Shown here in pieces: positions 8,361-15,711 of a DNA stretch of 64,000 nucleotides (positions are counted from its first letter, which is position 1; every line of letters begins with the position of its first letter). Source of the DNA: Burkholderiaceae bacterium (GTDB taxonomy: Bacteria > Pseudomonadota > Gammaproteobacteria > Burkholderiales > Burkholderiaceae_E); the NCBI GenBank assembly GCA_023954135.1, contig JAMLIN010000004.1, positions 108,010 to 172,009 of the forward strand, in the 5' to 3' direction. A program made the position numbers and the translations under genes. The notes under the pieces are model-generated. The model saw nothing but the letters and a program-made list of their open reading frames with translations, was not told the DNA's origin and searched no databases.

Positions 8361-11003
8361 TCATGCCTTTTGCGCCACCCAGGCGGCGACGCTCGCCAGC
8401 GCCTGCGGCAGCGCCGCGGCATCGGTACCGCCGGCCTGCGCCATGTCCGGACGCCCGCCCCCCTTGCCGCCGACCTGGCCGGCGACGTGGTTGACGATCT
8501 CGCCCGCCTTGAAGCGCGCCGTCAGGTCCGGCGTGACCCCCGCGATCAGGCTCACGCGCCCGCCAAGGTCGGAACCCAGCACGATGATCGCCGAGCCCAG
8601 CTTGTCCTTGAGCTTGTCCATCGTCTCGCGCAGGGTCTTCGCATCGGCTCCTTCGAGACGGGCGGTCAGCACGCGCACGCCGCCCACGTCCTGCGCCTGC
8701 CCGGCGAGGTCGGCGCCCTGCGAGGCCGCCATCTTCGACTTGAGCCGCGCGAGCTCCTTCTCGATCGAGCGGACGTTCTCGAGAACCTGCTCGAGCCTCG
8801 CCGGCAGCTCGCCGACCGGCACCTTGAGCATGCCCGCCACGCCGGCAAGCAGGGCTTCGTCGGCCTGGGCCCGCTCCAGGGCATGGTCGCCGGTGATCGC
8901 CTCGACCCGGCGGATCCCCGCGGCCACCCCGCCCTCGGAGACGATCCGGAACGGACCGATGTCGCCGGTGCGCCCGACGTGGGTACCGCCGCAGAGCTCG
9001 CGCGAGCTGCCGATGTCGAGCACCCGGACCTCGTCGCCGTACTTCTCGCCGAACAGGGCCATCGCCCCGCCCCGCACCGCCTCGTCGTAGGCCATCAGCC
9101 GGGCCTCGACCGCGGTGTTCTCGAGGATCTCGCGATTGACGATCCGCTCGACCCGCCGGATCTCGTCGCGCGTCATCGGCGCGTTGTGGCTGAAATCGAA
9201 GCGGGTCTTGTCGGGATCGACCAGCGAGCCCTTCTGCTGGACATGGGCGCCGAGCACTTCCCGCAGCGCCTTGTGCATCAGGTGGGTGGCCGAGTGATTG
9301 CGCATGGTGCGCGCGCGCGCCGTGCCGTCGACCCGGGCGGTGACGGTATCGCCCACCGCGATCTCGCCGGTGACGAGCTCGCCGTGGTGGCCGAAGACAT
9401 CGGCCTGGATCTTCTGGGTGTCCTCGACCCGGAACAGCGACAGGCAGGAGCTGCCCTGGACGATCTCGCCGCGATCGCCGACCTGCCCGCCGGATTCGGC
9501 GTAGAACGGCGTCTGGTCGAGCACCACGACGCCGCGCTCGCCGACGCCGAGCCGCTCGACCGGAGAACCTTCGCGATACAGCGCGGTGACGCGCCCCTGC
9601 GATTCCAGCTCCTCGTAGCCGCGAAACCGGGTCGGCTCGCCGCGATAGTCGATCGCCGCGCCGGCCCGGAAGCGCCCGGCCGCCCGGGCCTGCTCGCGCT
9701 GGCGCGACATCGCCGTATCGAAGCCGGCCTCGTCGACCCCGACACCAGCCTCCCGGCAGACGTCGGCGGTCAGGTCCAGCGGAAAGCCGTAGGTATCGTG
9801 CAGGCGAAAGGCGGTCTCGCCGTCCAGGCGCGCACCGGCGACGCCGCGCAGCGGCGCGAGGGCGGCCTCGAGGATCTCCATCCCGTTGGCGATCGTCTCG
9901 AAGAAGCGTTCCTCCTCGAGCCGCAGCACCTCGGCGATGCGCCGCGCCTGGGCGCGCAGCTCCGGATAGGCCTCGCCCATCTCGGCGGCGAGCGGCTCGA
10001 CCAGGCGATGGAAGAACGGCCGGCGAGCGCCTAGCTTGTAGCCATGGCGGATGGCGCGGCGCGCGATGCGGCGCAGCACGTAGCCGCGCCCCTCGTTGCC
10101 GGGGATCACGCCGTCGCACACCGTGAAGGCGCAGGCCCGGATGTGGTCGGCCAGCACCTTCAGCGAGGGGCTGCCCGCCACCGGCGTGCCGCCGGCATCG
10201 GCGACCGCCCGCGCGGCCGCCTCGAGCAGGCGCACGAAGAGGTCGATCTCGTAGTTCGAGTGCACCCCCTGCAGGACGGCGGCGATCCGCTCGAGCCCCA
10301 TGCCGGTGTCCACGCTCGGCTTGGGCAGCGGATGCATGGTCCCCTGCTCGTCGCGGTTGAACTGCATGAACACGAGGTTCCAGATCTCGATGTAGCGATC
10401 GCCGTCCTCGTCGGGGCTTCCCGGGGGGCCGCCCGCCACGCCGGGGCCGTGGTCATAGAAGATCTCGCTGCAGGGCCCGCAGGGCCCGGTATCGCCCATC
10501 ATCCAGAAGTTGTCGGAGGCGTAGCGGGCCCCCTTGTTGTCGCCGATGCGCACGATCCGCTCGACCGGCACCCCGATCTCCTCGGCCCAGATCCGCCCGG
10601 CGTCGTCGTCCTCGAAATAGACGGTCACCCAGAGACGGTCGGCGGGCAGCCCGAACACCCCGGTCAGCAGCTCCCAGGCGTAGCGGATGGCATCGCGCTT
10701 GAAGTAGTCGCCGAAGCTGAAGTTGCCCAGCATCTCGAAGAAGGTGTGATGCCTGGCGGTGTAGCCGACGTTCTCGAGATCGTTGTGCTTGCCGCCGGCC
10801 CGGATGCACTTCTGGGAGCTGGTCGCCCGGTGGTAGGGGCGTTTGTCGAAGCCGAGGAAGACGTCCTTGAACTGGTTCATCCCCGCGTTGGTGAACAGCA
10901 GCGTCGGGTCGTCGGTCGGCACGACCGGGCTCGAGGCGACGATCGTGTGTTCCTTCGATTCGAAGAAGCGGAGGAAACGCTCACGGATTTCGGCCGATTT
11001 CAT
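8361..11003 (-). CDS. alaS: Alanyl-tRNA synthetase
   Basis: An 880-residue class II synthetase that charges tRNA-Ala. It has the N-terminal catalytic domain ([20 protein letters not shown], then [19 protein letters not shown]), the tRNA-recognition domain and the editing domain with its zinc-site motifs ([16 protein letters not shown] and [14 protein letters not shown]). It ends with the C-Ala domain containing [15 protein letters not shown]. Length is normal. The ATG at 11003 matches the standard AlaRS start. The upstream leader holds an intrinsic terminator pointing toward alaS (see 11078-11104), between a structured region and the likely -10 element. The order alaS then tusA suggests one transcript. 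Confidence 0.98.
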   Translation of the reverse strand: MKSAEIRERFLRFFESKEHTIVASSPVVPTDDPTLLFTNAGMNQFKDVFLGFDKRPYHRATSSQKCIRAGGKHNDLENVGYTARHHTFFEMLGNFSFGDYFKRDAIRYAWELLTGVFGLPADRLWVTVYFEDDDAGRIWAEEIGVPVERIVRIGDNKGARYASDNFWMMGDTGPCGPCSEIFYDHGPGVAGGPPGSPDEDGDRYIEIWNLVFMQFNRDEQGTMHPLPKPSVDTGMGLERIAAVLQGVHSNYEIDLFVRLLEAAARAVADAGGTPVAGSPSLKVLADHIRACAFTVCDGVIPGNEGRGYVLRRIARRAIRHGYKLGARRPFFHRLVEPLAAEMGEAYPELRAQARRIAEVLRLEEERFFETIANGMEILEAALAPLRGVAGARLDGETAFRLHDTYGFPLDLTADVCREAGVGVDEAGFDTAMSRQREQARAAGRFRAGAAIDYRGEPTRFRGYEELESQGRVTALYREGSPVERLGVGERGVVVLDQTPFYAESGGQVGDRGEIVQGSSCLSLFRVEDTQKIQADVFGHHGELVTGEIAVGDTVTARVDGTARARTMRNHSATHLMHKALREVLGAHVQQKGSLVDPDKTRFDFSHNAPMTRDEIRRVERIVNREILENTAVEARLMAYDEAVRGGAMALFGEKYGDEVRVLDIGSSRELCGGTHVGRTGDIGPFRIVSEGGVAAGIRRVEAITGDHALERAQADEALLAGVAGMLKVPVGELPARLEQVLENVRSIEKELARLKSKMAASQGADLAGQAQDVGGVRVLTARLEGADAKTLRETMDKLKDKLGSAIIVLGSDLGGRVSLIAGVTPDLTARFKAGEIVNHVAGQVGGKGGGRPDMAQAGGTDAAALPQALASVAAWVAQKA

Positions 11004-11057
11004 CGCTTGCCCTGTGCCAAAGACGTCCAAAGACGTTGATTTTCCGGGGGAAATCGG

Positions 11058-11063
11058 ATTCTA
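11058..11063 (-). promoter_or_regulatory. Likely -10 element of the alaS promoter
   Basis: On the minus strand the hexamer TAGAAT lies 54 bases ahead of the alaS start. The same hexamer stands in front of glnS in this window (32374-32379). No convincing -35 box is seen at 17 bases, so this is a tentative call. Confidence 0.35.
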
Positions 11064-11077
11064 CCGAAATGTGGACG

Positions 11078-11104
11078 AAAAAAAGGCGCCCGGGGGAGGG
11101 CGCC
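11078..11104 (-). terminator. Intrinsic terminator upstream of alaS (minus strand)
   Basis: Read on the minus strand, a GGCGCC/GGCGCC stem with a C-rich loop (11104 to 11085) is followed by seven T residues (11084-11078). The 3' end points toward alaS, so the structure either ends a separate upstream minus-strand transcript or acts as an attenuator if alaS transcription starts further upstream. On the plus strand there is no T-run, so it is directional. Confidence 0.65.
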
Positions 11105-11164
11105 TGAGGAGGGAGGAGACTCGATGAAACCATCGATACGCGGCGATGGAGAAGCATCGCCGCG
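11078..11164 (-). ncRNA. Candidate small RNA 3' region: two hairpins, anti-SD stretch, terminator
   Basis: On the minus strand three structures follow in order: a perfect 10-base-pair stem with a six-base loop (11164-11139), a perfect 6-base-pair stem with loop GTTT (11136-11121), and the intrinsic terminator (11104-11078). Between the second stem and the terminator lies the unpaired run GTCTCCTCCCTCCTCA, complementary to ribosome binding sites. Anti-SD CU-rich stretches of this kind mark several trans-acting bacterial sRNAs. The 5' end and promoter are not identified. The same region read on the plus strand is the strong SD of a short ORF, so antisense complementarity could be a side effect. 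Confidence 0.35.
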
Positions 11165-11306
11165 CCCGGACAATGTACGATCCGGGGCACCCCGGTTCCA
11201 GCCCCGGCGGGGTAACTGGTGTAACAAGGCGTTACGACCGGCGGGCCGGCGGAGCATCGATCCGTTCTCGCCATGCGGGACCGGTCGGCATATCGTTCAG
11301 GAATGA
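11124..11306 (+). CDS. Possible short upstream ORF coupled to the CoA-transferase gene
   Basis: A 60-codon frame preceded by a very strong Shine-Dalgarno run (GAGGAGGGAGGAGACTCG before ATG). It ends at TGA 11304-11306 and overlaps the CoA-transferase ATG at 11303 as ATGA. The predicted product (MKPSIRGDGEASPRPDNVRS and onward) is Arg/Pro-rich with no recognisable domain and reads like non-coding composition. It could be a leader peptide that couples translation to the downstream gene, or chance. Reported because the SD and the overlap are both unusually good. Confidence 0.3.
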   Translation: MKPSIRGDGEASPRPDNVRSGAPRFQPRRGNWCNKALRPAGRRSIDPFSPCGTGRHIVQE

Positions 11307-12544
11307 AGAGCATGAGCAAGCGAAGCCTCGACGGAATACGTGTCCTGGATCTGTCGCGGGTCCTCGCCGGCCCGTGGTGCGGCCAGAACCTCGGCGATCT
11401 CGGCGCCGACGTCATCAAGGTCGAACGGCCGGGCGCCGGCGACGACACCCGCGGCTGGGGTCCGCCCTTCCTCGCCGACCGCGAGGGCCGGGAGACCCGC
11501 GACGCCGCCTACTACCTGGCGGCCAACCGGAACAAGCGCTCGATCGTGCTCGACATCGCGAGCCCGGCCGGACAGCAGGCGGTGCGCGACCTCGCCCGCC
11601 ACTGCGACGTCGTCATCGAGAACTACAAGCTCGGCCAGCTGGCCCGCTACGGCCTCGACTACGAAGGGCTGCGGGCGGTGCGCCCCGACATCGTCTACTG
11701 CTCGATCACCGGCTTCGGCCAGACCGGCCCCCTGGCGCCGCGCCCCGGCTACGACTTCATCATCCAGGCGATGGGCGGGCTGATGTCGGTCACCGGCGAG
11801 GCCGACGATCGCCCCGGCGGCGGGCCGCAGAAGGTCGGCGTCGCGGTGACCGATCTCATGACCGGCATGTACGCGACCCAGGCGATCATCGCCGCCCTCT
11901 TCCACCGCGAGCGCACCGGCGAAGGACAGTACATCGACATGGCGCTGCTCGACACCGCGGTGGCGATGCTCGCCAACATGAACACCAACTACCTGGTGAG
12001 CGGCACGCCCCCGCACCGCTGGGGCAACGCCCATCCGAACGTCGTCCCCTACCAGGCGTTCCGCTGCGCCGACCAGTGGATGATCGTCGCGGTCGGCAAC
12101 GACGGCCAGTTCGCCCGGATGTGCGAGATCGGCGGCCGGTCGGCGCTGGCCGCCGATCCGCGCTTTGCCAGCAACGCCGACCGGATCCGCAATCGCGAGG
12201 TGCTGATCCCGCTGGTGGCGGGGATGATCGCCGAGCGCACGATGAACGAATGGATCACCGCCTTCGAGGCGGCCGGCGTGCCTTGCGGGCCGATCAACGA
12301 CCTCGCCCAGGTCTTCGAGATGCCCCAGGTGCAGGCGCGCGGCCTGCGGGTGGACATCGAGCGCGAGGACGCCGGGCCGGTCCCGCTGGTGGGCAGCCCC
12401 ATCAGGTTCTCGGCCACGCCGGTTCGCTACGACCTGCCGCCGCCCCGCTTGGGCGAGCACACCGAGGCGGTGCTGCGCGAAGTCGCCGGCTACGACGACG
12501 CGCGCCTCGCCCCGCTGCTCGAGCGCGCGGCGCAGGAACGCTAG
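11303..12544 (+). CDS. Class III CoA-transferase (CaiB/BaiF family)
   Basis: A 413-residue family III acyl-CoA:carboxylate CoA-transferase. The N-terminal Rossmann-like region has GIRVLDLSRVLAGPWCGQNL and DLGADVIKVERPGAGDDTRG. The catalytic Asp lies in KVGVAVTDLMTGMYA. The C-terminal part has RWGNAHPNVVPYQAFRC and PVPLVGSPIRFSATP. Relatives move CoA between succinyl-CoA and acids such as oxalate, carnitine, benzylsuccinate or itaconate, and the specific acid is not inferable. Start alternatives are 11303 and 11312. It is followed after 15 bases by a histidine kinase and response regulator, so it may be the enzyme whose substrate that system senses. Confidence 0.92.
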   Translation: MKSMSKRSLDGIRVLDLSRVLAGPWCGQNLGDLGADVIKVERPGAGDDTRGWGPPFLADREGRETRDAAYYLAANRNKRSIVLDIASPAGQQAVRDLARHCDVVIENYKLGQLARYGLDYEGLRAVRPDIVYCSITGFGQTGPLAPRPGYDFIIQAMGGLMSVTGEADDRPGGGPQKVGVAVTDLMTGMYATQAIIAALFHRERTGEGQYIDMALLDTAVAMLANMNTNYLVSGTPPHRWGNAHPNVVPYQAFRCADQWMIVAVGNDGQFARMCEIGGRSALAADPRFASNADRIRNREVLIPLVAGMIAERTMNEWITAFEAAGVPCGPINDLAQVFEMPQVQARGLRVDIEREDAGPVPLVGSPIRFSATPVRYDLPPPRLGEHTEAVLREVAGYDDARLAPLLERAAQER

Positions 12545-12559
12545 GAGCCGGCAGCCGCC

Positions 12560-14572
12560 ATGCTCGCGAGCAGCCTGGCGATGGCGCACGACGAGCCGGC
12601 CAGCGCGTCGGAACGCCGGGCGCGCTGGTCGGCCATCGTCATCGTGGCGGCGCTGGTGGTACTGCTGGGCACCACCCTCTGGCTCGCGTTCCGCTACGAG
12701 CAGACCGAGAAGCAGGAGAGTCTCTCGGTCGACGTCAGGGCGGCGGCTTCGACCATCCGCTCGCGCCTGCGCGAGACCGAGCAGGCCCTGCTGCTCAGCG
12801 CATCGGAGCTGCGGCGCGAGGATGGGGAAACCCGGTTCCGCCAGGCCGCCCGCGAGCTGGTGATCCACAATCCCGCGCTGCTGCGCATCGAGCGCCGCCG
12901 CGCCGATGGCACCCTGGTCGACGCGGTCGACGCGCCGGCGCCCCGGCCGCGGGTCGACGAGGCCCACCGGATCCGGATCCCGCTGCCCACCCAGCTGGCC
13001 CTGTCGGCCGCCGGAGGGGGCGAGCGGCTCGCCTACAGCCGTCCTCACTACCTCCAGATCACCGAGGGCACCGGCTTCGAGGTGATCGAGCTGGCGGCGA
13101 GCGAGCCGGTCGACGGCGGCGACGTGCTCTTCGCCGTCTACTCGCTGCCGCGCGTGCTCGATGTCTTCCTGCCGGCCGAGCTCATCGCCGGCAACCAGGT
13201 CATGTTCACCGAGGCCGACGGCACCTTGATCGCGCGCGCGACCCACGGCGCCAAGGGCCGCGGCACCTATGTCGCGGGAGCCCCGCTCGAGCTCGGCGGC
13301 ACCACCCTGACCCTGCGCGCGGACAGCATGCAGGGGCCGCCGAAGCTGATCCCGAACCTCCTTGCCGCCATGCTGGTCGCCGTCACCGGCGCGCTCGCGC
13401 TGAGCGTCGGCCTGCTGTGGCGCGACGTGCGCCTGCGCACCCGCACCGAGCAGGCGCTGCGCGCCCAGCACGCGTTTCGCAAGGCCATGGAGGATTCGCT
13501 CATCACCGGACTGCGGGCCCGCGACAACGAGGGGCGGATCACCTACGTCAATCCGGCCTTCTGCGAGATGACCGGCTTCTCGATGGAGGAGCTCATCGGG
13601 CACAGCCCCCCGATGCCCTTCTGGCGGCCCGAGACCGCCGACGCCTACGCCCAGCGCGAATCGGAGATACACATGCTGTCGGCGGCCCGGCTCGGCTACG
13701 AGACGAGCTTCCGCCACAAGGACGGACATGTCTTTCCGGTGCTCATCTTCGAGACGCCGCTGATCGACGTCAGCGGCCGCAAGGCGGGCTGGATGGGCTC
13801 GATCCTGGACCTGAGCGAGCAGAAGCGCGCCGAGGAGCTCAACCGGCGCCAGCAGGAGAAGCTCCAGGAGACCGCCCGCATGGCCAGCCTCGGCGAGGTG
13901 GCGACCACCCTCTCGCACGAGCTCAACCAGCCGCTGGCGGCGATCACCAGCTATGCGACCGCCTGCGAGAACCTGCTCGAGCGCTCCGACCTCACCGCCC
14001 TGCGCGGCGCCCTGACCCGCATCCACGACCAGGCCGAGCGGGCCGGCCAGGTCATCAAGAGCGTCAACGACTTCATGCGCCGGCGCAAGCTCGAGCGCCA
14101 GCCGGTCGAGATCCGCGAGCTCATCCTTTCGCTCGAGCCACTGATCCGGCTGCAGGCGCGCAAGCACAATGTCCGCATCGCCTGGCGCAGCACCGGGGAC
14201 ACGAGAGTGATGGGCGATCGCACCATGCTCGAGCAGGTCCTGCTCAACCTGACCCGCAACGCGATCCAGTCGATGGCCGACACGCCGCAGCGCGATCGCT
14301 CGCTCGAGATCACCGCCACCCGACTGGACGACAGCGATCCGCCCAGCGTCGAGGTCTCGGTGCTCGACCGCGGGCACGGTGTGCCGGTCGAGGCCAGGCC
14401 GATGCTGTTCCAGGCCTTCTTCACCACGAAGAGCAGCGGCCTGGGCATCGGGCTGAGCCTGTGCCGCACCGTGATCGAGCAGCACGCCGGGCGGCTCGAG
14501 TTCGAGCCGCGGCCGGGCGGCGGCTCGCGTTTCGGGTTTACCCTTCCGGCACTGACGGAGAACGACGCATGA
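12560..14572 (+). CDS. PAS-domain sensor histidine kinase, membrane bound
   Basis: A 670-residue sensor. Predicted TM1 (about residues 24-44, IVIVAALVVLLGTTLWLAF) and TM2 (about 258-280) enclose a periplasmic sensing domain of some 210 residues. A cytoplasmic PAS domain follows (about 300-410, with EGRITYVNPAFCEMTGFS and FPVLIFETPL). The HisKA domain carries the phospho-acceptor His453 in LSHELNQPLAAIT. The ATPase domain shows the N box (LLNLTRNAIQSM), G1 (DRGHGV) and G2 (GLGIGLSLC). The start is preceded by AGGAG. Its TGA overlaps the response regulator ATG. The NQPLA form of the H box is shared with FixL/DctB-type kinases. The signal is presumably an organic acid linked to the CoA-transferase; this is inference. 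Confidence 0.92.
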   Translation: MLASSLAMAHDEPASASERRARWSAIVIVAALVVLLGTTLWLAFRYEQTEKQESLSVDVRAAASTIRSRLRETEQALLLSASELRREDGETRFRQAARELVIHNPALLRIERRRADGTLVDAVDAPAPRPRVDEAHRIRIPLPTQLALSAAGGGERLAYSRPHYLQITEGTGFEVIELAASEPVDGGDVLFAVYSLPRVLDVFLPAELIAGNQVMFTEADGTLIARATHGAKGRGTYVAGAPLELGGTTLTLRADSMQGPPKLIPNLLAAMLVAVTGALALSVGLLWRDVRLRTRTEQALRAQHAFRKAMEDSLITGLRARDNEGRITYVNPAFCEMTGFSMEELIGHSPPMPFWRPETADAYAQRESEIHMLSAARLGYETSFRHKDGHVFPVLIFETPLIDVSGRKAGWMGSILDLSEQKRAEELNRRQQEKLQETARMASLGEVATTLSHELNQPLAAITSYATACENLLERSDLTALRGALTRIHDQAERAGQVIKSVNDFMRRRKLERQPVEIRELILSLEPLIRLQARKHNVRIAWRSTGDTRVMGDRTMLEQVLLNLTRNAIQSMADTPQRDRSLEITATRLDDSDPPSVEVSVLDRGHGVPVEARPMLFQAFFTTKSSGLGIGLSLCRTVIEQHAGRLEFEPRPGGGSRFGFTLPALTENDA

Positions 14573-15240
14573 CATCCACGCCCGCGCCCACCCCGACGCA
14601 TCCCATCGTCTACCTGGTCGAGGACGAGCCGGTCCTCGCCGAGGCCATGGCCTTCCTGCTCAGCTCGCGCGGCATCGACACCGAGCACTTCGACAGCGGC
14701 GAAGCGTTCTGGGCCGCGATCAGCGCCCGCCGCGAATGGGCCGTCCGCCCGGGCTGCGTCCTGCTCGACGTCCGGATGCGCCAGATGTCGGGCATCGAGG
14801 TGTTCGAGCGGATCCGGGCCCGCTACCCTTCCCTGCCGGTGCCCGTCATCTTCCTGACCGGACACGGGGACATCGCGATGGCGGTGGAATCCCTGAAGAA
14901 GGGCGCCTTCGACTTCTTCGAGAAACCCTTCAACGACAACCGCCTCGTCGACCGCGTCGTCGAAGCGATCGAGGCCTCGACCCAGCGCATCGCGCTGTGC
15001 GCCAATGCCGACGAGGTCCGCGCCCGGCTCTCGCGCCTGTCGAACCGGGAGCGCGACGTGATGGCGCTGGTGCTGGCTGGCCGGCTGAACAAGGTGATCG
15101 CGATGGATCTCGGCATCAGCATGCGCACCGTCGAGGTCCATCGGGCCAACATCTTCTCCAAGATGGAAGTGCGCAGCGCCGTCGAGCTCGCCCGCCTGCT
15201 CGAATCCTGCGGACTCTCCGGCGAGACCCCCGAGACCTAG
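14569..15240 (+). CDS. Response regulator with LuxR-type output (FixJ/NarL-like)
   Basis: A 223-residue two-domain regulator. The receiver (about 12-130) has the acidic pair in VYLVEDEPVLAEAM, phospho-acceptor Asp67 in CVLLDVRMRQMSG, a conserved Thr in IFLTGHGDIAMAV and Lys in FFEKPFND, all typical of the FixJ subgroup. The C-terminal LuxR helix-turn-helix (about 155-215) has LSNRERDVMALVLAGRLNK and SMRTVEVHRANIFSKM. It starts inside the kinase stop (ATGA) and so is co-translated. Its own TAG stop (15238-15240) is the terminal TAG of the large inverted repeat at 15237-15508, so the repeat may have supplied the present stop codon. Confidence 0.94.
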   Translation: MTSTPAPTPTHPIVYLVEDEPVLAEAMAFLLSSRGIDTEHFDSGEAFWAAISARREWAVRPGCVLLDVRMRQMSGIEVFERIRARYPSLPVPVIFLTGHGDIAMAVESLKKGAFDFFEKPFNDNRLVDRVVEAIEASTQRIALCANADEVRARLSRLSNRERDVMALVLAGRLNKVIAMDLGISMRTVEVHRANIFSKMEVRSAVELARLLESCGLSGETPET

Positions 15241-15508
15241 GGCCTGTTCACGCTACGATCGTCCCCGCGTGAGCCCGAAAAAGGTGCGCAATCAAGGCGC
15301 AAAGCGCAGCCGTGGCGGGGCCACGGCGAGCATTTGCAACGCCGAGTGCGCGCCTTTTTCGCGCTCACCCTGCGGGCCGGGGTCTGACAGGCCCCCATAC
15401 TTCGTTGTCGGCTCCTTGCGTGGCACCCGCCACGCGCGTCGCCGACGCCTCGTCTGGCGGCCTGTCAGACCCCGGCGCGGGGACGATCGTAGCGTGAACA
15501 GGCCCTAG
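15237..15508. repeat. Palindromic element with 33-bp inverted repeats and two internal hairpin arms (MITE-like)
   Basis: The outer arms at 15237-15269 and 15476-15508 are a perfect 33-base inverted repeat bounded by CTAG on both sides. If CTAG is a target duplication, the terminal inverted repeat begins GGCCTGTTCACGC. Inside are two further long hairpins. Arm 1 (15269-15368) is built on GTGAGC...GCTCAC and a core at 15293-15343. Arm 2 (15376-15476) has an 18-base perfect stem GCCGGGGTCTGACAGGCC and inner stems GTCGGC/GCCGAC and GCGTGGC/GCCACGC. As single strand it would fold into a three-way junction. No transposase is encoded. Right after the element, 15510-15521 (GGGCCTCTTCAC) matches the repeat tip at 15240-15251 with one mismatch. 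The arm 1 core is shared with the element at 55796-55960. Confidence 0.85.
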
Positions 15509-15528
15509 AGGGCCTCTTCACCCTGGAG

Positions 15529-15544
15529 GCACCGCCCCGGTGCA
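15529..15544. promoter_or_regulatory. NtrC-like enhancer site upstream of urtA
   Basis: GGCACC would align to the left half-site; the visible palindrome is GCACC-N5-GGTGCA at 15529-15544. The NtrC consensus is TGCACC-N5-GGTGCA, so 11 of 12 positions match with the right spacing. It lies about 95 bases upstream of the sigma-54 -24 element (15636), a normal enhancer distance. Confidence 0.65.
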
Positions 15545-15635
15545 CAGGCGGGCCCCGGCGCCCGCGAAAGGGGCGATTCCCTCGACGCCCCCGTCGGATC
15601 GCCCCGATCCGGCGCATGATGACCCGTGCCGGTGC

Positions 15636-15651
15636 TGGCACGGTTCCTGCG
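15636..15651 (+). promoter_or_regulatory. Sigma-54 (-24/-12) promoter of the urea operon
   Basis: TGGCACGGTTCCTGCG matches the RpoN consensus TGGCACG-N4-TTGC with one mismatch. The invariant GG (15637-15638) and GC (15649-15650) are exactly ten bases apart. It lies 61 bases ahead of the urtA ATG with an NtrC-like site upstream. Together these predict induction of urea uptake and urease under nitrogen limitation. Confidence 0.7.
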
Positions 15652-15711
15652 ATCTCCCCTGCGGCTTCGAAGGCAACGAGCCGATTCGACAAATCTCGGG
15701 GGAATCAATCA

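Noticed and set aside
11174..11250. Possible tRNA or T-box upstream of alaS
   Set aside because: The CCGGTTCCAGCC segment does not fit a T-arm with the correct flanking stems, no acceptor stem or CCA end is found, and T-boxes are not expected in this lineage.
11297..14575. A 1092-codon open frame on the minus strand across the CoA-transferase and histidine kinase genes
   Set aside because: It is antisense to two clear families, is rich in Arg/Gly/Ala/His with no domain, and results from codon bias in high-GC DNA where stop codons are rare.
15237..15508. The 15.2 kb element as only a rho-independent terminator of the two-component operon
   Set aside because: It has 33-base perfect arms, two inner arms, CTAG flanks and a relative elsewhere in the window, and it lacks a T-run; simple termination does not explain its architecture.
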